A stretch of DNA of 64,000 nucleotides from Chlorobaculum limnaeum. Its GTDB lineage: Bacteria; Bacteroidota; Chlorobiia; Chlorobiales; Chlorobiaceae. The translations under genes and the position numbers were made by a program. The notes below the pieces were generated by a model that saw only the letters and a program-made list of their open reading frames with translations, was not told the DNA's origin and ran no database searches. Shown one piece after another: positions 47,302 through 56,692 of the stretch (its first letter is position 1; every line of letters begins with the position of its first letter). The stretch lies in NCBI RefSeq assembly GCF_001747405.1, contig NZ_CP017305.1, positions 886,001-950,000 of the forward strand, written 5' to 3'.

Positions 47302-48528
47302 TCAAAATGCGTTTGCCCACGGAAGCCACGAGCAGGTGACGAGCGATCCGGCGGGGAGCGGTTCTGGCGACGCTTCGGCTTCGATCAGGCAGTCGGCTTC
47401 ACGAAGCGCCGTGAGCATGTGGGAGTCGGTCTGCTGCGAAATGCGGCAGCGAATTTCTCCATTTTCAATCTGTGTCGCGCCGAACAGGAAGCGGTAGCGC
47501 TTGCGGTCGGCGGGGAACGGCTCGTCGAGCGTTGCCGTGAACTTCGGCGCTGGCGTCGCGCCCTGCATCAGTGCGAGGGCGGGGAGGGCGTATTCGAGCA
47601 GGCAGACCAGCGCCGAGACCGGGTTGCCCGGCAGCGCGAAGACAAGCTTGCCCGCAGCGGTCGCGCCGAAGTAAACCGGCTTGCCGGGCTTCTGCGCCAC
47701 CTTCCAGAAGCGCTGTTCGACGCCGAGCGCATCGAGCGCTTCGTGCATGAAGTCGAACTCGCCGGTCGAGATGCCGCCCGCCGTGACGATAACGTCCGAC
47801 TCCGCGATGGCCGCAGCCAGCGCTTCGCGAATCGCTTGCCGGTCGTCCCGCAACTGGCGCGTCTGCGTGACCTCGGCTCCGGCGGCTTCGACGCACGTTT
47901 CGAGCAGCGGCAGGTTGCTGTTGTAGATGGCGAGCGGCTCGATCGGTTCGCCGGGCAGGCGCAGCTCGTCGCCGACTGTGATGATCGAGACTCGCGGCTG
48001 CGGCCTCACGAGCGCCGAAGCGACGCCGAAGGTGGCGAGCAAGGCGATTTCGGCAGGCGTCACGCGGGTTCCGGCGGCGGCGAGCAGTGCGCCCGCGACG
48101 ACCTCCTCGCCCGCGTGGCGGATGTTCGCGCCCTGTTTGGGCGCTTTGTAGAACTCGACGGCGGCGCTCTCGAAGCCGCTGGTTTGCTCGAAGGGCACGA
48201 CGGTGTCGGCCCCCTCCGGCACGGGCGCGCCGGTCATGATCCTTGCGCAGGTTTGCGGCGCGAGCGGCGCTACACGGAGCGCTCCGGCAGCAAGCTCCTG
48301 CGAGACCGGCAGCGTAACGGGCGCGTCCTCCGACGCTCCGGCGATCTCGTTGTGCCTGACGGCGAAGCCGTCCATCGCGGCGTTGGTGAAGCGCGGCATG
48401 GCGAATCCGGCGCGAATCTCTTCGGCGAGCACCCGGCCACGGAGCTGGCGCAACGGCGCGGCAACCGCCGGGCCGCATGGCGTGACCGTGGCGGTGATGA
48501 TTTCGTGAGCTTCGTGAACAGTAATCAT
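47302..48528 (-). CDS. moeA: Molybdopterin molybdenumtransferase
   Basis: The 408-residue MoeA inserts molybdate into adenylylated molybdopterin. It has LRGRVLAEEIRAGFAMPRFTNAAMDGFAV near the N-terminus, GAPVPEGADTVVPFE, the MoCF-binding domain motif VTAGGISTGEFDF, VYFGATAAGKLVFALPGNPVSALVC and a C-terminal domain IV. Its ATG overlaps the moaC-moaB stop by four bases, indicating translational coupling. Confidence 0.95.
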   Translation of the reverse strand: MITVHEAHEIITATVTPCGPAVAAPLRQLRGRVLAEEIRAGFAMPRFTNAAMDGFAVRHNEIAGASEDAPVTLPVSQELAAGALRVAPLAPQTCARIMTGAPVPEGADTVVPFEQTSGFESAAVEFYKAPKQGANIRHAGEEVVAGALLAAAGTRVTPAEIALLATFGVASALVRPQPRVSIITVGDELRLPGEPIEPLAIYNSNLPLLETCVEAAGAEVTQTRQLRDDRQAIREALAAAIAESDVIVTAGGISTGEFDFMHEALDALGVEQRFWKVAQKPGKPVYFGATAAGKLVFALPGNPVSALVCLLEYALPALALMQGATPAPKFTATLDEPFPADRKRYRFLFGATQIENGEIRCRISQQTDSHMLTALREADCLIEAEASPEPLPAGSLVTCSWLPWANAF

Positions 48529-49466
48529 GCGTGGCCCTCCCCTTTGAGCATCGGAAATGCGTGGAAAATACCAGGCACAATCGCTTCAAGCGCGTCCCTG
48601 GCCGCGCCCGTGCTGCCGGGCAGGCAGACGACCACCGTGCTGCCGATCACTCCGGCGGCGAGCCGCGAAAGCATCGCGGTTCGGACTTTACCCTGCCCCC
48701 ACCGGAAAAGCTCCTGCTCCACGCCGGGCAGCCGCCGGGTAAACTTCGGCGCGAGCGTGTCGATGGTGAGGTCGCGCGGCCCGAGACCGGTGCCGCCGGA
48801 GGTGACGACGAGCTCGACGCCTTGCGTGATCCACGCTTCGACCGTCGCGACGATCTGTTCCGGTTCGTCCGACACGACGCTCAGCGCCTCTACCGCGCAT
48901 CCCGCTTTTTCGAACCCGTCGCGCAAAATCGCGCCGGAGCGGTCGGTGCCCCGTCCGGCGGCAATCGAGTCCGACATGACAAGGATCGCCGTGCGCGGGC
49001 GATACTCCGCCGTTGCCGCCGACTTGCCGCCGGTCTTCTTTTCGAGCCGGATGCCGGAAATCTCCATCGTTTTGTCCACCGCCTTGCACATATCGTAAAT
49101 GGTGAGCGCCGCCACCGACACTGCGGTCAGCGCCTCCATCTCCACGCCGGTCGCTTCTCTGGTGATCGCCGTTGCCGTGATGCCGACAGCGTTGTCATGC
49201 AGCTCGAAGCCGATGTCGATCCAGGAGAGGTTGAGCTGATGGCAGAGCGGGATGAGCGCCGAGGTCTGCTTGGCCGCCTGGATGGCCGCGATCTTGGCTG
49301 CCGCCAGTACGTTGCCCTTGGGCAGCTCCTCCTGGCGGAGCAGCGCGATGGTCTCCGGCTTCATGACGATCCGGCCCGAAGCGCGAGCTTCACGCCGGGT
49401 CGGTGGTTTTCCGGAAACGTCAACCATGCGGAGCGTGCCGCTGTCGTCGAGGTGAGTGAATTCCAT
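48525..49466 (-). CDS. moaCB: MoaC-MoaB fusion: cyclic pyranopterin monophosphate synthase and molybdopterin adenylyltransferase
   Basis: The start at 49464-49466 gives 313 residues beginning MEFTHLDDSGTLRMVDVSGK, a standard MoaC N-terminus; the frame is open further upstream but without family match. MoaC (about 1-160) has PLCHQLNLSWIDIGFEL and GVEMEALTAVSVAALTIYDMCKA. MoaB/MogA (about 165-313) has ILVMSDSIAAGRGTDRSG, VVTSGGTGLGPRDLT and VVVCLPGSTGAARDALE. MoaC makes cPMP after MoaA, and the MogA-like domain adenylylates molybdopterin for MoeA. The first gene of the operon therefore encodes two non-consecutive steps. Confidence 0.93.
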   Translation of the reverse strand: MEFTHLDDSGTLRMVDVSGKPPTRREARASGRIVMKPETIALLRQEELPKGNVLAAAKIAAIQAAKQTSALIPLCHQLNLSWIDIGFELHDNAVGITATAITREATGVEMEALTAVSVAALTIYDMCKAVDKTMEISGIRLEKKTGGKSAATAEYRPRTAILVMSDSIAAGRGTDRSGAILRDGFEKAGCAVEALSVVSDEPEQIVATVEAWITQGVELVVTSGGTGLGPRDLTIDTLAPKFTRRLPGVEQELFRWGQGKVRTAMLSRLAAGVIGSTVVVCLPGSTGAARDALEAIVPGIFHAFPMLKGEGHA

Positions 49467-49785
49467 GATGAAAAAGAGTTGGCTCGACCGGAACGTGCCC
49501 GTCAGGCGGTCAGGCTCCGGGATTGAAAAAGCAGCGCGGAGAGGGCAGGTATCGATCCGCTCTCCACGCCCGAATATAGGCAATCTTGACGCTTTTCCCC
49601 TCTATCGCATCGGGAACGCCGTTTCCTTGTCGCGGGCGTGCTTCTCGTTTTTGCCCTTTTTTAGCAAATGCTTGGAACTCATTTGAAAAAATAGGAGTAT
49701 AATGAGTGGTGATAATACCTGCCGAATTGAGGCGCGGGGACAGACAGACAAACCAGCAACCCCATTCAATCAAAGTAATAACGCC

Positions 49786-50280
49786 ATGGGAACCAAAGGA
49801 CGTGAAATCGTAGGCGAGCATATCGAACGTGTGCTCGAACTGCTGAACAAGGCATTCGCTGACGAGTGGCTGGCATACTACCAGTACTGGATCGGCTCCA
49901 AAATCGTGGAGGGGCCGATGAAGGACGCGGTCATCGCCGAACTCTTGCAGCACGCCGCCGATGAGCTTCGCCATGCAGACATGGTCAGCATGCGCATCAT
50001 TCAGCTTGGCGGCACTCCGCTGACCAGCCCGAAACAGTGGTTCGAGTGGACCAACTGCGGCTATGAGGCTCCGGATGACAAGTTCGTCCAGATGATTCTC
50101 GAACAGAACATCTCCGGCGAGCAGTGTGCCATCACCACCTACAACAACATCATCCAGGAGATCGGCATGAAGGATCCGGTCACGTACAACCTCGCAGTGC
50201 AGATTCTTCAGGACGAGGTCGAACACGAAGAAGACCTCCAGTCCCTGCTCGAAGACCTCGGCGTCTTCCTCCGGAAATGA
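49786..50280 (+). CDS. Ferritin-like protein (Dps-like/bacterioferritin-like)
   Basis: I start at the ATG at 49786 (MGTKGREIVGEHIERV); the frame is open from 49702 but the upstream part looks untranslated. The 164-residue four-helix-bundle protein has iron-ligand patterns ADEWLAYYQYWIG, LQHAADELRHADMVSMRI, LEQNISGEQCAITTYN and LQDEVEHEEDLQSLLEDL. Two cysteines (WTNCGY and GEQCAI) recall the thioferritin/DPSL group that stores iron while consuming peroxide. It is followed by rubrerythrin and a PerR-like regulator, which supports a role in peroxide defence of an anaerobe. Confidence 0.85.
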   Translation: MGTKGREIVGEHIERVLELLNKAFADEWLAYYQYWIGSKIVEGPMKDAVIAELLQHAADELRHADMVSMRIIQLGGTPLTSPKQWFEWTNCGYEAPDDKFVQMILEQNISGEQCAITTYNNIIQEIGMKDPVTYNLAVQILQDEVEHEEDLQSLLEDLGVFLRK

Positions 50281-50315
50281 TTCATCATTCATAACTCATA
50301 ACTCAGCATTCATTT

Positions 50316-50816
50316 ATGCCAACGACCCACGAAAATCTCAAGAACGCCTTTGCCGGCGAGAGCCAGGCATTCATGAAGTACACCACCTTCGCCGAAAAAG
50401 CGGAGAAAGAGGGCTTCAGGAACGCGGCAAAACTCTTCAGAACCACCGCGCAGGCCGAGCGCATCCACGCACAGGGCCACATGGCTGCCGATGACGCCAT
50501 CGGCTCGACGGCCGACAATCTCGTAACCGCAATCGGCGGCGAGACCTACGAGCACAACGAGATGTATCCGCCGATGTACGAGCAGGCTGTGGCCGAGGGG
50601 CACAAGGCCAAACGCATGTTCGGTTACGCCGTCGAGGCCGAGAAGGTTCACGCCGCGCTGTATCAGAAGGCCCTCGAAGCGGTCAAGGCGGGTAACGACA
50701 TCACCGAAAGCGACATCTGGCTCTGCCCAGTTTGCGGCCACATCGAGCTTGGCGCTCCGCCGGAGCACTGCCCGATCTGCAACGTCAAGGCTTCGGTCTA
50801 CGTCCAGATCGCCTGA
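50316..50816 (+). CDS. rbr: Rubrerythrin
   Basis: The 166-residue rubrerythrin has an N-terminal diiron four-helix domain (about 1-130: ENLKNAFAGESQAFMKYTTFAEKAEKEG, RTTAQAERIHAQGH, MFGYAVEAEKVHAALY) and a C-terminal rubredoxin-like FeS4 site (CPVCGH and CPIC). It reduces hydrogen peroxide with electrons from rubredoxin or NADH-linked donors. It lies 36 bases after the ferritin-like gene and probably shares its transcript. A strong terminator follows. Confidence 0.95.
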   Translation: MPTTHENLKNAFAGESQAFMKYTTFAEKAEKEGFRNAAKLFRTTAQAERIHAQGHMAADDAIGSTADNLVTAIGGETYEHNEMYPPMYEQAVAEGHKAKRMFGYAVEAEKVHAALYQKALEAVKAGNDITESDIWLCPVCGHIELGAPPEHCPICNVKASVYVQIA

Positions 50817-50835
50817 TCGCTGCCCCCGCATCGAA

Positions 50836-50875
50836 AAACGCAAAAGCCCTCCGGCATCACCGGAGGGCTTTTTAT
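50836..50875 (+). terminator. Bidirectional terminator between rbr and the fur-family gene
   Basis: A perfect 12-bp stem AAAGCCCTCCGG (50843-50854)/CCGGAGGGCTTT (50860-50871) with a 5-base loop is followed by T-rich sequence on the plus strand and A-rich on the left, so it can end transcripts from both sides. Confidence 0.88.
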
Positions 50876-50928
50876 TTCGGGAGAAAAAGAGAGGAGCGGA
50901 ATCGGCGAACGCTTTCTTGCGATGCTTT

Positions 50929-51399
50929 TTATCTCGCGCAACCGGCGCAGATGCCGCTGATGACTACCCGCGTGCCGGTAACGGTAAAACCGTTATCGAT
51001 GTGCGCGGGAACCGGTACATTGTCGAGTGACGAGTCACGTACATCGGTGATCTGGCCGCATTTGACGCAGTGGAGATGATGATGTTTTTCTGTCTGCGAG
51101 TCGAAACGCCGGGAGGGAGAGAAGGACTCGACCATGTCGATCACGCCGATTTCGGCGAAGGTCAGTAGCGTTCTGTTGACTGTATCGAAGGATATGGTGG
51201 GCCAGGCGACAGTTATTTTGCGATACACCCAGTCCGCCGAGGGGTGATCGGTGCAGTCCATCAGCAGTTTGTAAATGGCAAGGCGTTGAGGGGTGATTTT
51301 CAGGCCAGCCTGATGGCAGTTTTCGATGAACCGATTTATTCTCTCTTCCTTCGGTTCTGATCGATCCATCGGCTCTATTGCCGTTGCGGTATCCGCCAT
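50929..51399 (-). CDS. Fur-family transcriptional regulator, PerR-like
   Basis: From the ATG at 51397-51399 the product has 156 residues. It has the winged helix (about 30-95: LKITPQRLAIYKLLM, HPSADWVYRKI, ISFDTVNRTLLTFAEIGVID) and a dimerisation domain with KHHHLHCVKCGQITDV and a C-terminal ISGICAGC pair. The HHHLHC and CxxC pairs are the metal sites of Fur/PerR proteins. With rubrerythrin and ferritin genes next door, a peroxide-responsive PerR role is likely, but Fur or Zur cannot be excluded. A dyad ACAATT-ATGA-AATTGT at 51446-51461 upstream may be its own operator. Confidence 0.88.
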   Translation of the reverse strand: MADTATAIEPMDRSEPKEERINRFIENCHQAGLKITPQRLAIYKLLMDCTDHPSADWVYRKITVAWPTISFDTVNRTLLTFAEIGVIDMVESFSPSRRFDSQTEKHHHLHCVKCGQITDVRDSSLDNVPVPAHIDNGFTVTGTRVVISGICAGCAR

Positions 51400-51445
51400 G
51401 AACTTCGATTGCAAAATTTGTTCCGGTTTGTCAGCATTGACGTTA

Positions 51446-51461
51446 ACAATTATGAAATTGT
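51446..51461 (-). promoter_or_regulatory. Candidate Fur/PerR-family operator
   Basis: A perfect dyad with 6-bp arms, ACAATT (51446-51451) and AATTGT (51456-51461), lies about 50 bases upstream of the regulator start in AT-rich sequence. It resembles the AT-rich inverted repeats bound by PerR-type regulators. The divergent gene at 51622 could share it. Confidence 0.5.
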
Positions 51462-51621
51462 GCAAGGGAATTTATAAAAAATACAGTGAAAAACCGAGTT
51501 CTTCGCCGTCGCTGAAGGCTGTTTTTGTTTTATATCAGGTGTTATATACCTTGATCTGATGGCGCTCCGGGTATTACCGGCGGCGCGGGATGGTGGCTTG
51601 ATCGAACCCAGATGCGACGCT

Positions 51622-52887
51622 ATGAAGGCAACCAAGGACAACGGTGGAGATGCGAGAGCATGGTTGCGCAACGCAGCGCGGTCGTCATCCGCTTTTGCTT
51701 CGTTCATGTGGCGGCACTCCGTGCACGACCGGATCATCATGAGCGCCGGTTCGCTCGCTTTTCAGACGCTGCTTTCGCTGGTGCCGCTCATGGCCGTGAC
51801 GCTGTCGATTTTGAAGGTTTTTCCGGTTTTCGCCTCGCTCAAGCACCAGATCGGCGATTTTCTGTTCCAGAACTTCGCTCCGGCCCAGGGGGCGCTTTTG
51901 AAAGGCTATCTGTGGGAGTTCATCGACAAAACCTCCTCGCTCTCGACGGTTGGCGGACTTTTTCTCATCGTCATCGCGCTCTTCCTGATCTCGACCATCG
52001 ACCAGACGCTCAACGACATCTGGGAGGTGCAGACTCCGCGCCGGCGCTTGCTGGGCTTCACGCTCTACTGGACGGTGCTGACGCTCGGCCCGCTCTTCAT
52101 CGGCACCAGCGTCGCGGCCAGTTCGTTCGTCTGGTATTCGGTGCTTTCCGGCGCGGAGCTGCTTGAAATGAAGATGCGGCTGCTGTCGTTCGTGCCGTTG
52201 TTCAACACCGCTATCGCCTTTTTCCTGCTCTACATGCTGGTGCCGAACCGCAAGGTTCGATTCACCCATGCGCTGGCGGGGGGCGTACTCGCTGCCGTGC
52301 TTTTCGAGCTTGCCAAGCGGTGGTTCACCTTTTACGTTTCGAGTTTCGCCACCTTCGAGCACATTTACGGTGCGTTGTCGGTGGTGCCGATGCTTTTTTT
52401 CTGGATATACCTCGAATGGGTGGTGGTGCTGACCGGCGCGGAGTTCGTCTTTTCGCTCGGTTACTTCAGGCCGGTGGCGTGTCGTGCCAGGGAGTTCGAT
52501 CCGTTGCAGGGGGTGCCGGAGGTGGTCGCTGTGTTGCGGGCGGTGTGGCTTGCGCAGGCTTCGGGCAGTTTTGTGACCGGGAAACAACTTCTGGCGTCGG
52601 AAAATAGTGCCGACCGTAGTAAATTGGGCCTTGCCGTCGAATTTCTGAAGCGCAGCGGAGTTCTGCACCAGACTGCCGACGGCGGACTTGCCGTCAGCGC
52701 GGATCTTCACGCCGTCACCCTTTACGATCTCTACGCCATGCTTCCGAGGGAGCTTGCTGGCGGGGAGGGGTGCGCGGATGACGGGGAGGGGAGTGGCGAA
52801 TTCGAGCCACTCCGCGCCGAAGTCCGCGAGGCGCTCAGGGGCGCGATGAAGACGCCGCTGATTGCGCTCTTGAACGGACAGCTCTAA
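51622..52887 (+). CDS. YihY/UPF0761 family membrane protein
   Basis: From the ATG at 51622 (MKATKDNG) the product has 421 residues; the frame is open from 51559. The YihY domain (about 30-290) has about six helices with [67 protein letters not shown] and [30 protein letters not shown]-terminal region (about 300-421) looks like a winged-helix module ([29 protein letters not shown]). These proteins were once called ribonuclease BN, an assignment now considered wrong. The real function is unknown. Confidence 0.88.
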   Translation: MKATKDNGGDARAWLRNAARSSSAFASFMWRHSVHDRIIMSAGSLAFQTLLSLVPLMAVTLSILKVFPVFASLKHQIGDFLFQNFAPAQGALLKGYLWEFIDKTSSLSTVGGLFLIVIALFLISTIDQTLNDIWEVQTPRRRLLGFTLYWTVLTLGPLFIGTSVAASSFVWYSVLSGAELLEMKMRLLSFVPLFNTAIAFFLLYMLVPNRKVRFTHALAGGVLAAVLFELAKRWFTFYVSSFATFEHIYGALSVVPMLFFWIYLEWVVVLTGAEFVFSLGYFRPVACRAREFDPLQGVPEVVAVLRAVWLAQASGSFVTGKQLLASENSADRSKLGLAVEFLKRSGVLHQTADGGLAVSADLHAVTLYDLYAMLPRELAGGEGCADDGEGSGEFEPLRAEVREALRGAMKTPLIALLNGQL

Positions 52888-53042
52888 AAACCTGTTGCGC
52901 GGCTCGATTGCTACGTTGGGTGGTGCTCGAAATCCTCACGTACTTCAATGTACGCTCCGGTTTCTGCGCTCCATCCGCCTTGCGCTCCAGACGCTCACGA
53001 CGCTTTTTAGAAGTGTCCTAACGATTCAACGAAACAGGATTC

Positions 53043-54896
53043 ATGAGTTATCAGGTTATAGCGCGAAAGTATCGTCCGGCACGGTTTGCCGACATTACCG
53101 CGCAGGAGCACATTACCGGAACGATCCAGAACTCGCTCAGGATGGGCAGGGTCGGCCATGGCTATATCTTTTCGGGACTTCGCGGCGTGGGCAAGACCAC
53201 GGCGGCGCGCGTGTTCGCCAAGGCGGTCAACTGCGAGCGGATGATCGACGATCCGAAGTACCTCAAGGAGGTGACCGAGCCGTGCGGCGAGTGCGAGAGC
53301 TGCCGCGACTTCGACGCGGGCGCGAGCCTGAACATCTCCGAGTTTGACGCCGCCTCCAACAACGGCGTGGACGACATTCGCCTGCTTCGCGAGAACGTGC
53401 GCTACGGCCCGCAGAAGGGGCGTTACCGCGTCTACATCATCGACGAGGTGCACATGCTCACGACGGCGGCCTTCAACGCCTTCCTCAAGACGCTCGAAGA
53501 GCCGCCACCGCACGCGATCTTCATCTTCGCCACCACCGAGCTGCACAAGATTCCGGCCACCATCGCCTCGCGATGCCAGCGCTTCAACTTCAAGCGCATC
53601 CCGATCGACCGCATCCAGGGCCAGCTCCAGCAGATATGCGACGCCGAGGGCATCCAGGCCGACGCCGACGCGCTCCAGCTCGTCGCCCGCAAGGCGCAGG
53701 GATCGATGCGCGACGCGCAGAGCATTCTCGACCAGGTGATCGCCTTCGCCCTCGACAACGAGGGGGAGCGGGCCATCCGCTACGAAAAGGTCTCCGACCT
53801 GTTGAGCTACATCGACGACGACCACTTTTTCATGGTGACCGACGCCATCGCCAACGCTGACGCCGCCGCGATGCTCGACCTGGCGGGCATGGTGCACCGC
53901 AACGGCTACGACGAGCAGGATTTCATCGAAAAGCTCATCGAGCATTTCCGCAACTTCCTCATCATCCACAACTTGCGGTCGAGCAAGCTGATCGAGCGCC
54001 CGGAGCCGGTCAAGGAGCGCTACCAGCGCGACGCCTTGCGCCTGACGCCTGCGGCGATCATGGCGATGACCGACTTTCTCATGCAGACGCAACGCGAGCT
54101 GAAGTTCTACGCCGAGCACCAGTTCCGCTTTGAGCTGGCGCTGCTCAAGCTGATCGAGCTTGGCCGTGGAACCTCGCAGACTCCAACCGCTCCGGCGGAC
54201 GAAAAAAAAAAGCCTGAGCCTGTAGCCCCGCCCTCCGCATCTCCAGCTCCATCGAAGCCTGCGGCCTCCGCCCGCCGCTCGAAAACCGCGTCCACTCCAG
54301 AATCCAGCGCAACCCCGTCCGGATTGCCGCTGGTGCCTGAACCGCCGCCCGCGCCTCCGGCAGGGCGCACCGCTCCGCGCCAGTCCGGTTCCAAACCGGC
54401 AGCCGCCATCGACCTCGGCTCGTGGAAGCAGGCTTTCTCCAAATTCGGCAGCAACGCCGACCAGCATCTTCCGGCGCGAAACCGCTCGCAAGTAGAGGAG
54501 AGCGGCGTCGGCGACAGCGGCGCTCCTGTCGCCGTGCTCGAACAGTTGCGCATGGAGTGGGGGCGCTTCCTCGAACACCTTTCCGCCAAGGGTTTGCAGG
54601 TGCTCGTGTCGCATCTTCACGCCAGCGAGCTGATGGCGTGCAGCCCGTCGGGCGTGGTGCAGCTCGGCTGCTGCCGGAAATTCTCGTTCGAAGAGCTTCA
54701 GCACGACTCCGCCCTGCTCGAAAGCGAGCTCTCCGATTTCTACAAACTCCCGCTCAAACTCGCTGTCCGCTACGACGCCGAACGCGACGCCTGCACCCGC
54801 GAAAAGAGCGTCTTCACGATGTTCCAGGAGCTGACGGAGACGAACGAGGTCGTGCGGTATCTGATAACCGAGTTCGGCGCGGAGCTGGCGTATTGA
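53043..54896 (+). CDS. dnaX: DNA polymerase III subunits gamma and tau
   Basis: The 617-residue tau form is the clamp-loader ATPase and replisome organiser. It has the N-terminus YQVIARKYRPARFADITAQEH, Walker A GLRGVGKTT, a zinc site with CGECESC, Walker B IIDEVHMLTTAAFNAFLKTLEEPP and SRC sensor (IASRCQRFNFK). Domain III follows to about residue 370, then a Pro/Ala/Ser-rich linker (about 380-465) and a C-terminal tau domain. At 54201-54212 the coding frame reads GAA AAA AAA AAG, an A10 run. A slip into the -1 frame meets TGA at 54215-54217, and into the +1 frame TAG at 54223-54225, giving a gamma form of about 391-393 residues. Confidence 0.95.
   Translation: MSYQVIARKYRPARFADITAQEHITGTIQNSLRMGRVGHGYIFSGLRGVGKTTAARVFAKAVNCERMIDDPKYLKEVTEPCGECESCRDFDAGASLNISEFDAASNNGVDDIRLLRENVRYGPQKGRYRVYIIDEVHMLTTAAFNAFLKTLEEPPPHAIFIFATTELHKIPATIASRCQRFNFKRIPIDRIQGQLQQICDAEGIQADADALQLVARKAQGSMRDAQSILDQVIAFALDNEGERAIRYEKVSDLLSYIDDDHFFMVTDAIANADAAAMLDLAGMVHRNGYDEQDFIEKLIEHFRNFLIIHNLRSSKLIERPEPVKERYQRDALRLTPAAIMAMTDFLMQTQRELKFYAEHQFRFELALLKLIELGRGTSQTPTAPADEKKKPEPVAPPSASPAPSKPAASARRSKTASTPESSATPSGLPLVPEPPPAPPAGRTAPRQSGSKPAAAIDLGSWKQAFSKFGSNADQHLPARNRSQVEESGVGDSGAPVAVLEQLRMEWGRFLEHLSAKGLQVLVSHLHASELMACSPSGVVQLGCCRKFSFEELQHDSALLESELSDFYKLPLKLAVRYDAERDACTREKSVFTMFQELTETNEVVRYLITEFGAELAY
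54202..54211 (+). promoter_or_regulatory. A10 slippery tract in dnaX (predicted frameshift or transcript slippage site)
   Basis: Ten consecutive A residues lie at the junction between the ATPase/domain III part and the linker. Both alternative frames stop within five codons of the tract. The position and outcome match the known tau/gamma switches of Escherichia coli (ribosomal) and Thermus thermophilus (transcriptional slippage). Confidence 0.7.
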
Positions 54897-55095
54897 GCTC
54901 GGCGATGGTTGCGCTGTTATTGTAGGAATGGATCTGCGTGTCTGCCCTTTCGCACGTTGACTGGATGTTTGACGTGGCTTTGTCAATCGGTAACGAAATC
55001 AATATGTTCAGCGTATGAGATGCTGGGCAGGTTTGGCAACTGTCTTAAAAGTCTCAATCGGGGATGCGCTGTTTTGGCAAGTAACTGAAAGCTCT

Positions 55096-55734
<639 letters not shown>

Positions 55735-55806
55735 AACCTGAAAAATTGTGTGATAGTTATTTTTCGTTGTAACTGAGTTAACGTATTTTTGCTGTCTATT
55801 ATCTGA

Positions 55807-56679
55807 TTAGATGCTTTTTTTATCGATTAATAATAATCTTTTTCTTTTTTCTATCTCTTGCTTTAATTCGTTTAGTAAAACTAAAAGTTCTTGGTGATTA
55901 TCTTTGCTTGAGTATGGCAAGATATATAGTTTCCTATGACTTTTCATGATTTTGATTTTTCTGTCTGAAGTATAGTCAGGCAGAAAAGCATAATGAGGCC
56001 TGCTTCTTGGATATTTCTTGGCATAAACAGCAAGGATGTTAGTGATTGTTGCATCATCCATTGAGAAGCCAATAAAAAGTACTGTATGCGTATTTAGTAA
56101 TGTTTCTATAAATGTGCTGTATTGCCAGTTTGCATGTGCTTTTGATGCATAGTCGCTTAATGAAAAAATTATTGTATCAGGCGCATTGATACTGGCGTGA
56201 ATTTTTATTAAATAATCTTTTTCGTCGCGAAAGACTGAAAAGCAGTCTGCTGATATACCGTTTTTTATTTGTAGGTTGTGTGTTGCGTCTGTGTTAATTA
56301 AATCCCAATTACGTTCTATAAAAAGATCAAAATTTGTTGTTACTATAATTCTTTGTTTAAGCTCAAGGACGGCTTTTTGTAGTTCTGTTATTTCTCCTAT
56401 TTTTTCATATTCAGATTTTAATATGGTTTCCCATTCATCTGCAAAATGGTCTTTAAGAAGTTCGCAAGCAAACAAGTAGTCTTTCCTGTCAAGGAATTCT
56501 TTAACTTCACTAATTAGTTCATCTTGTCCAGTTTTTTTTGAGGTTTCAATTAGAAACTCGGCCCAAGTCTTGACGGATTCACCTGTTCGCGTATGAACAC
56601 CAGCGCTTATGCCTGCACCTAAAAAAAACGCGACTTTACGAGTAATAAAATCATCAAGTAAATCAGGGGTAAAATCCAT
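55807..56679 (-). CDS. SIR2-like domain protein (putative defence NADase)
   Basis: The 290-residue protein has a SIR2_2-type domain: the NAD loop GAGISAG (21-27), TTNFD (114-118), a candidate catalytic His161 in LIKIHASINAP, and LFIGFSMDDATITNIL (201-216). The C-terminal part ends PYSSKDNHQELLVLLNELKQEI. Bacterial SIR2 domains of this kind usually act as NAD-depleting effectors in anti-phage systems rather than deacetylases. It lies 13 bases downstream of a ParA-like ATPase on the same strand. The DNA is markedly AT-rich compared with dnaX and aspS on either side, which points to horizontal acquisition. Confidence 0.85.
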   Translation of the reverse strand: MDFTPDLLDDFITRKVAFFLGAGISAGVHTRTGESVKTWAEFLIETSKKTGQDELISEVKEFLDRKDYLFACELLKDHFADEWETILKSEYEKIGEITELQKAVLELKQRIIVTTNFDLFIERNWDLINTDATHNLQIKNGISADCFSVFRDEKDYLIKIHASINAPDTIIFSLSDYASKAHANWQYSTFIETLLNTHTVLFIGFSMDDATITNILAVYAKKYPRSRPHYAFLPDYTSDRKIKIMKSHRKLYILPYSSKDNHQELLVLLNELKQEIEKRKRLLLIDKKSI

Positions 56680-56692
56680 GTTTTATACTCCC

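Noticed and set aside
47419-49098. A 559-codon plus-strand frame across moeA and moaCB
   Set aside because: It is antisense to two well-conserved genes and composed of Arg- and Ala-rich shadow sequence.
53007-54986. A 659-codon open frame on the minus strand opposite dnaX
   Set aside because: It is a codon-bias shadow: dnaX on the plus strand has full family motifs, and the reverse frame has low-complexity Arg/Ala/Gly-rich sequence.
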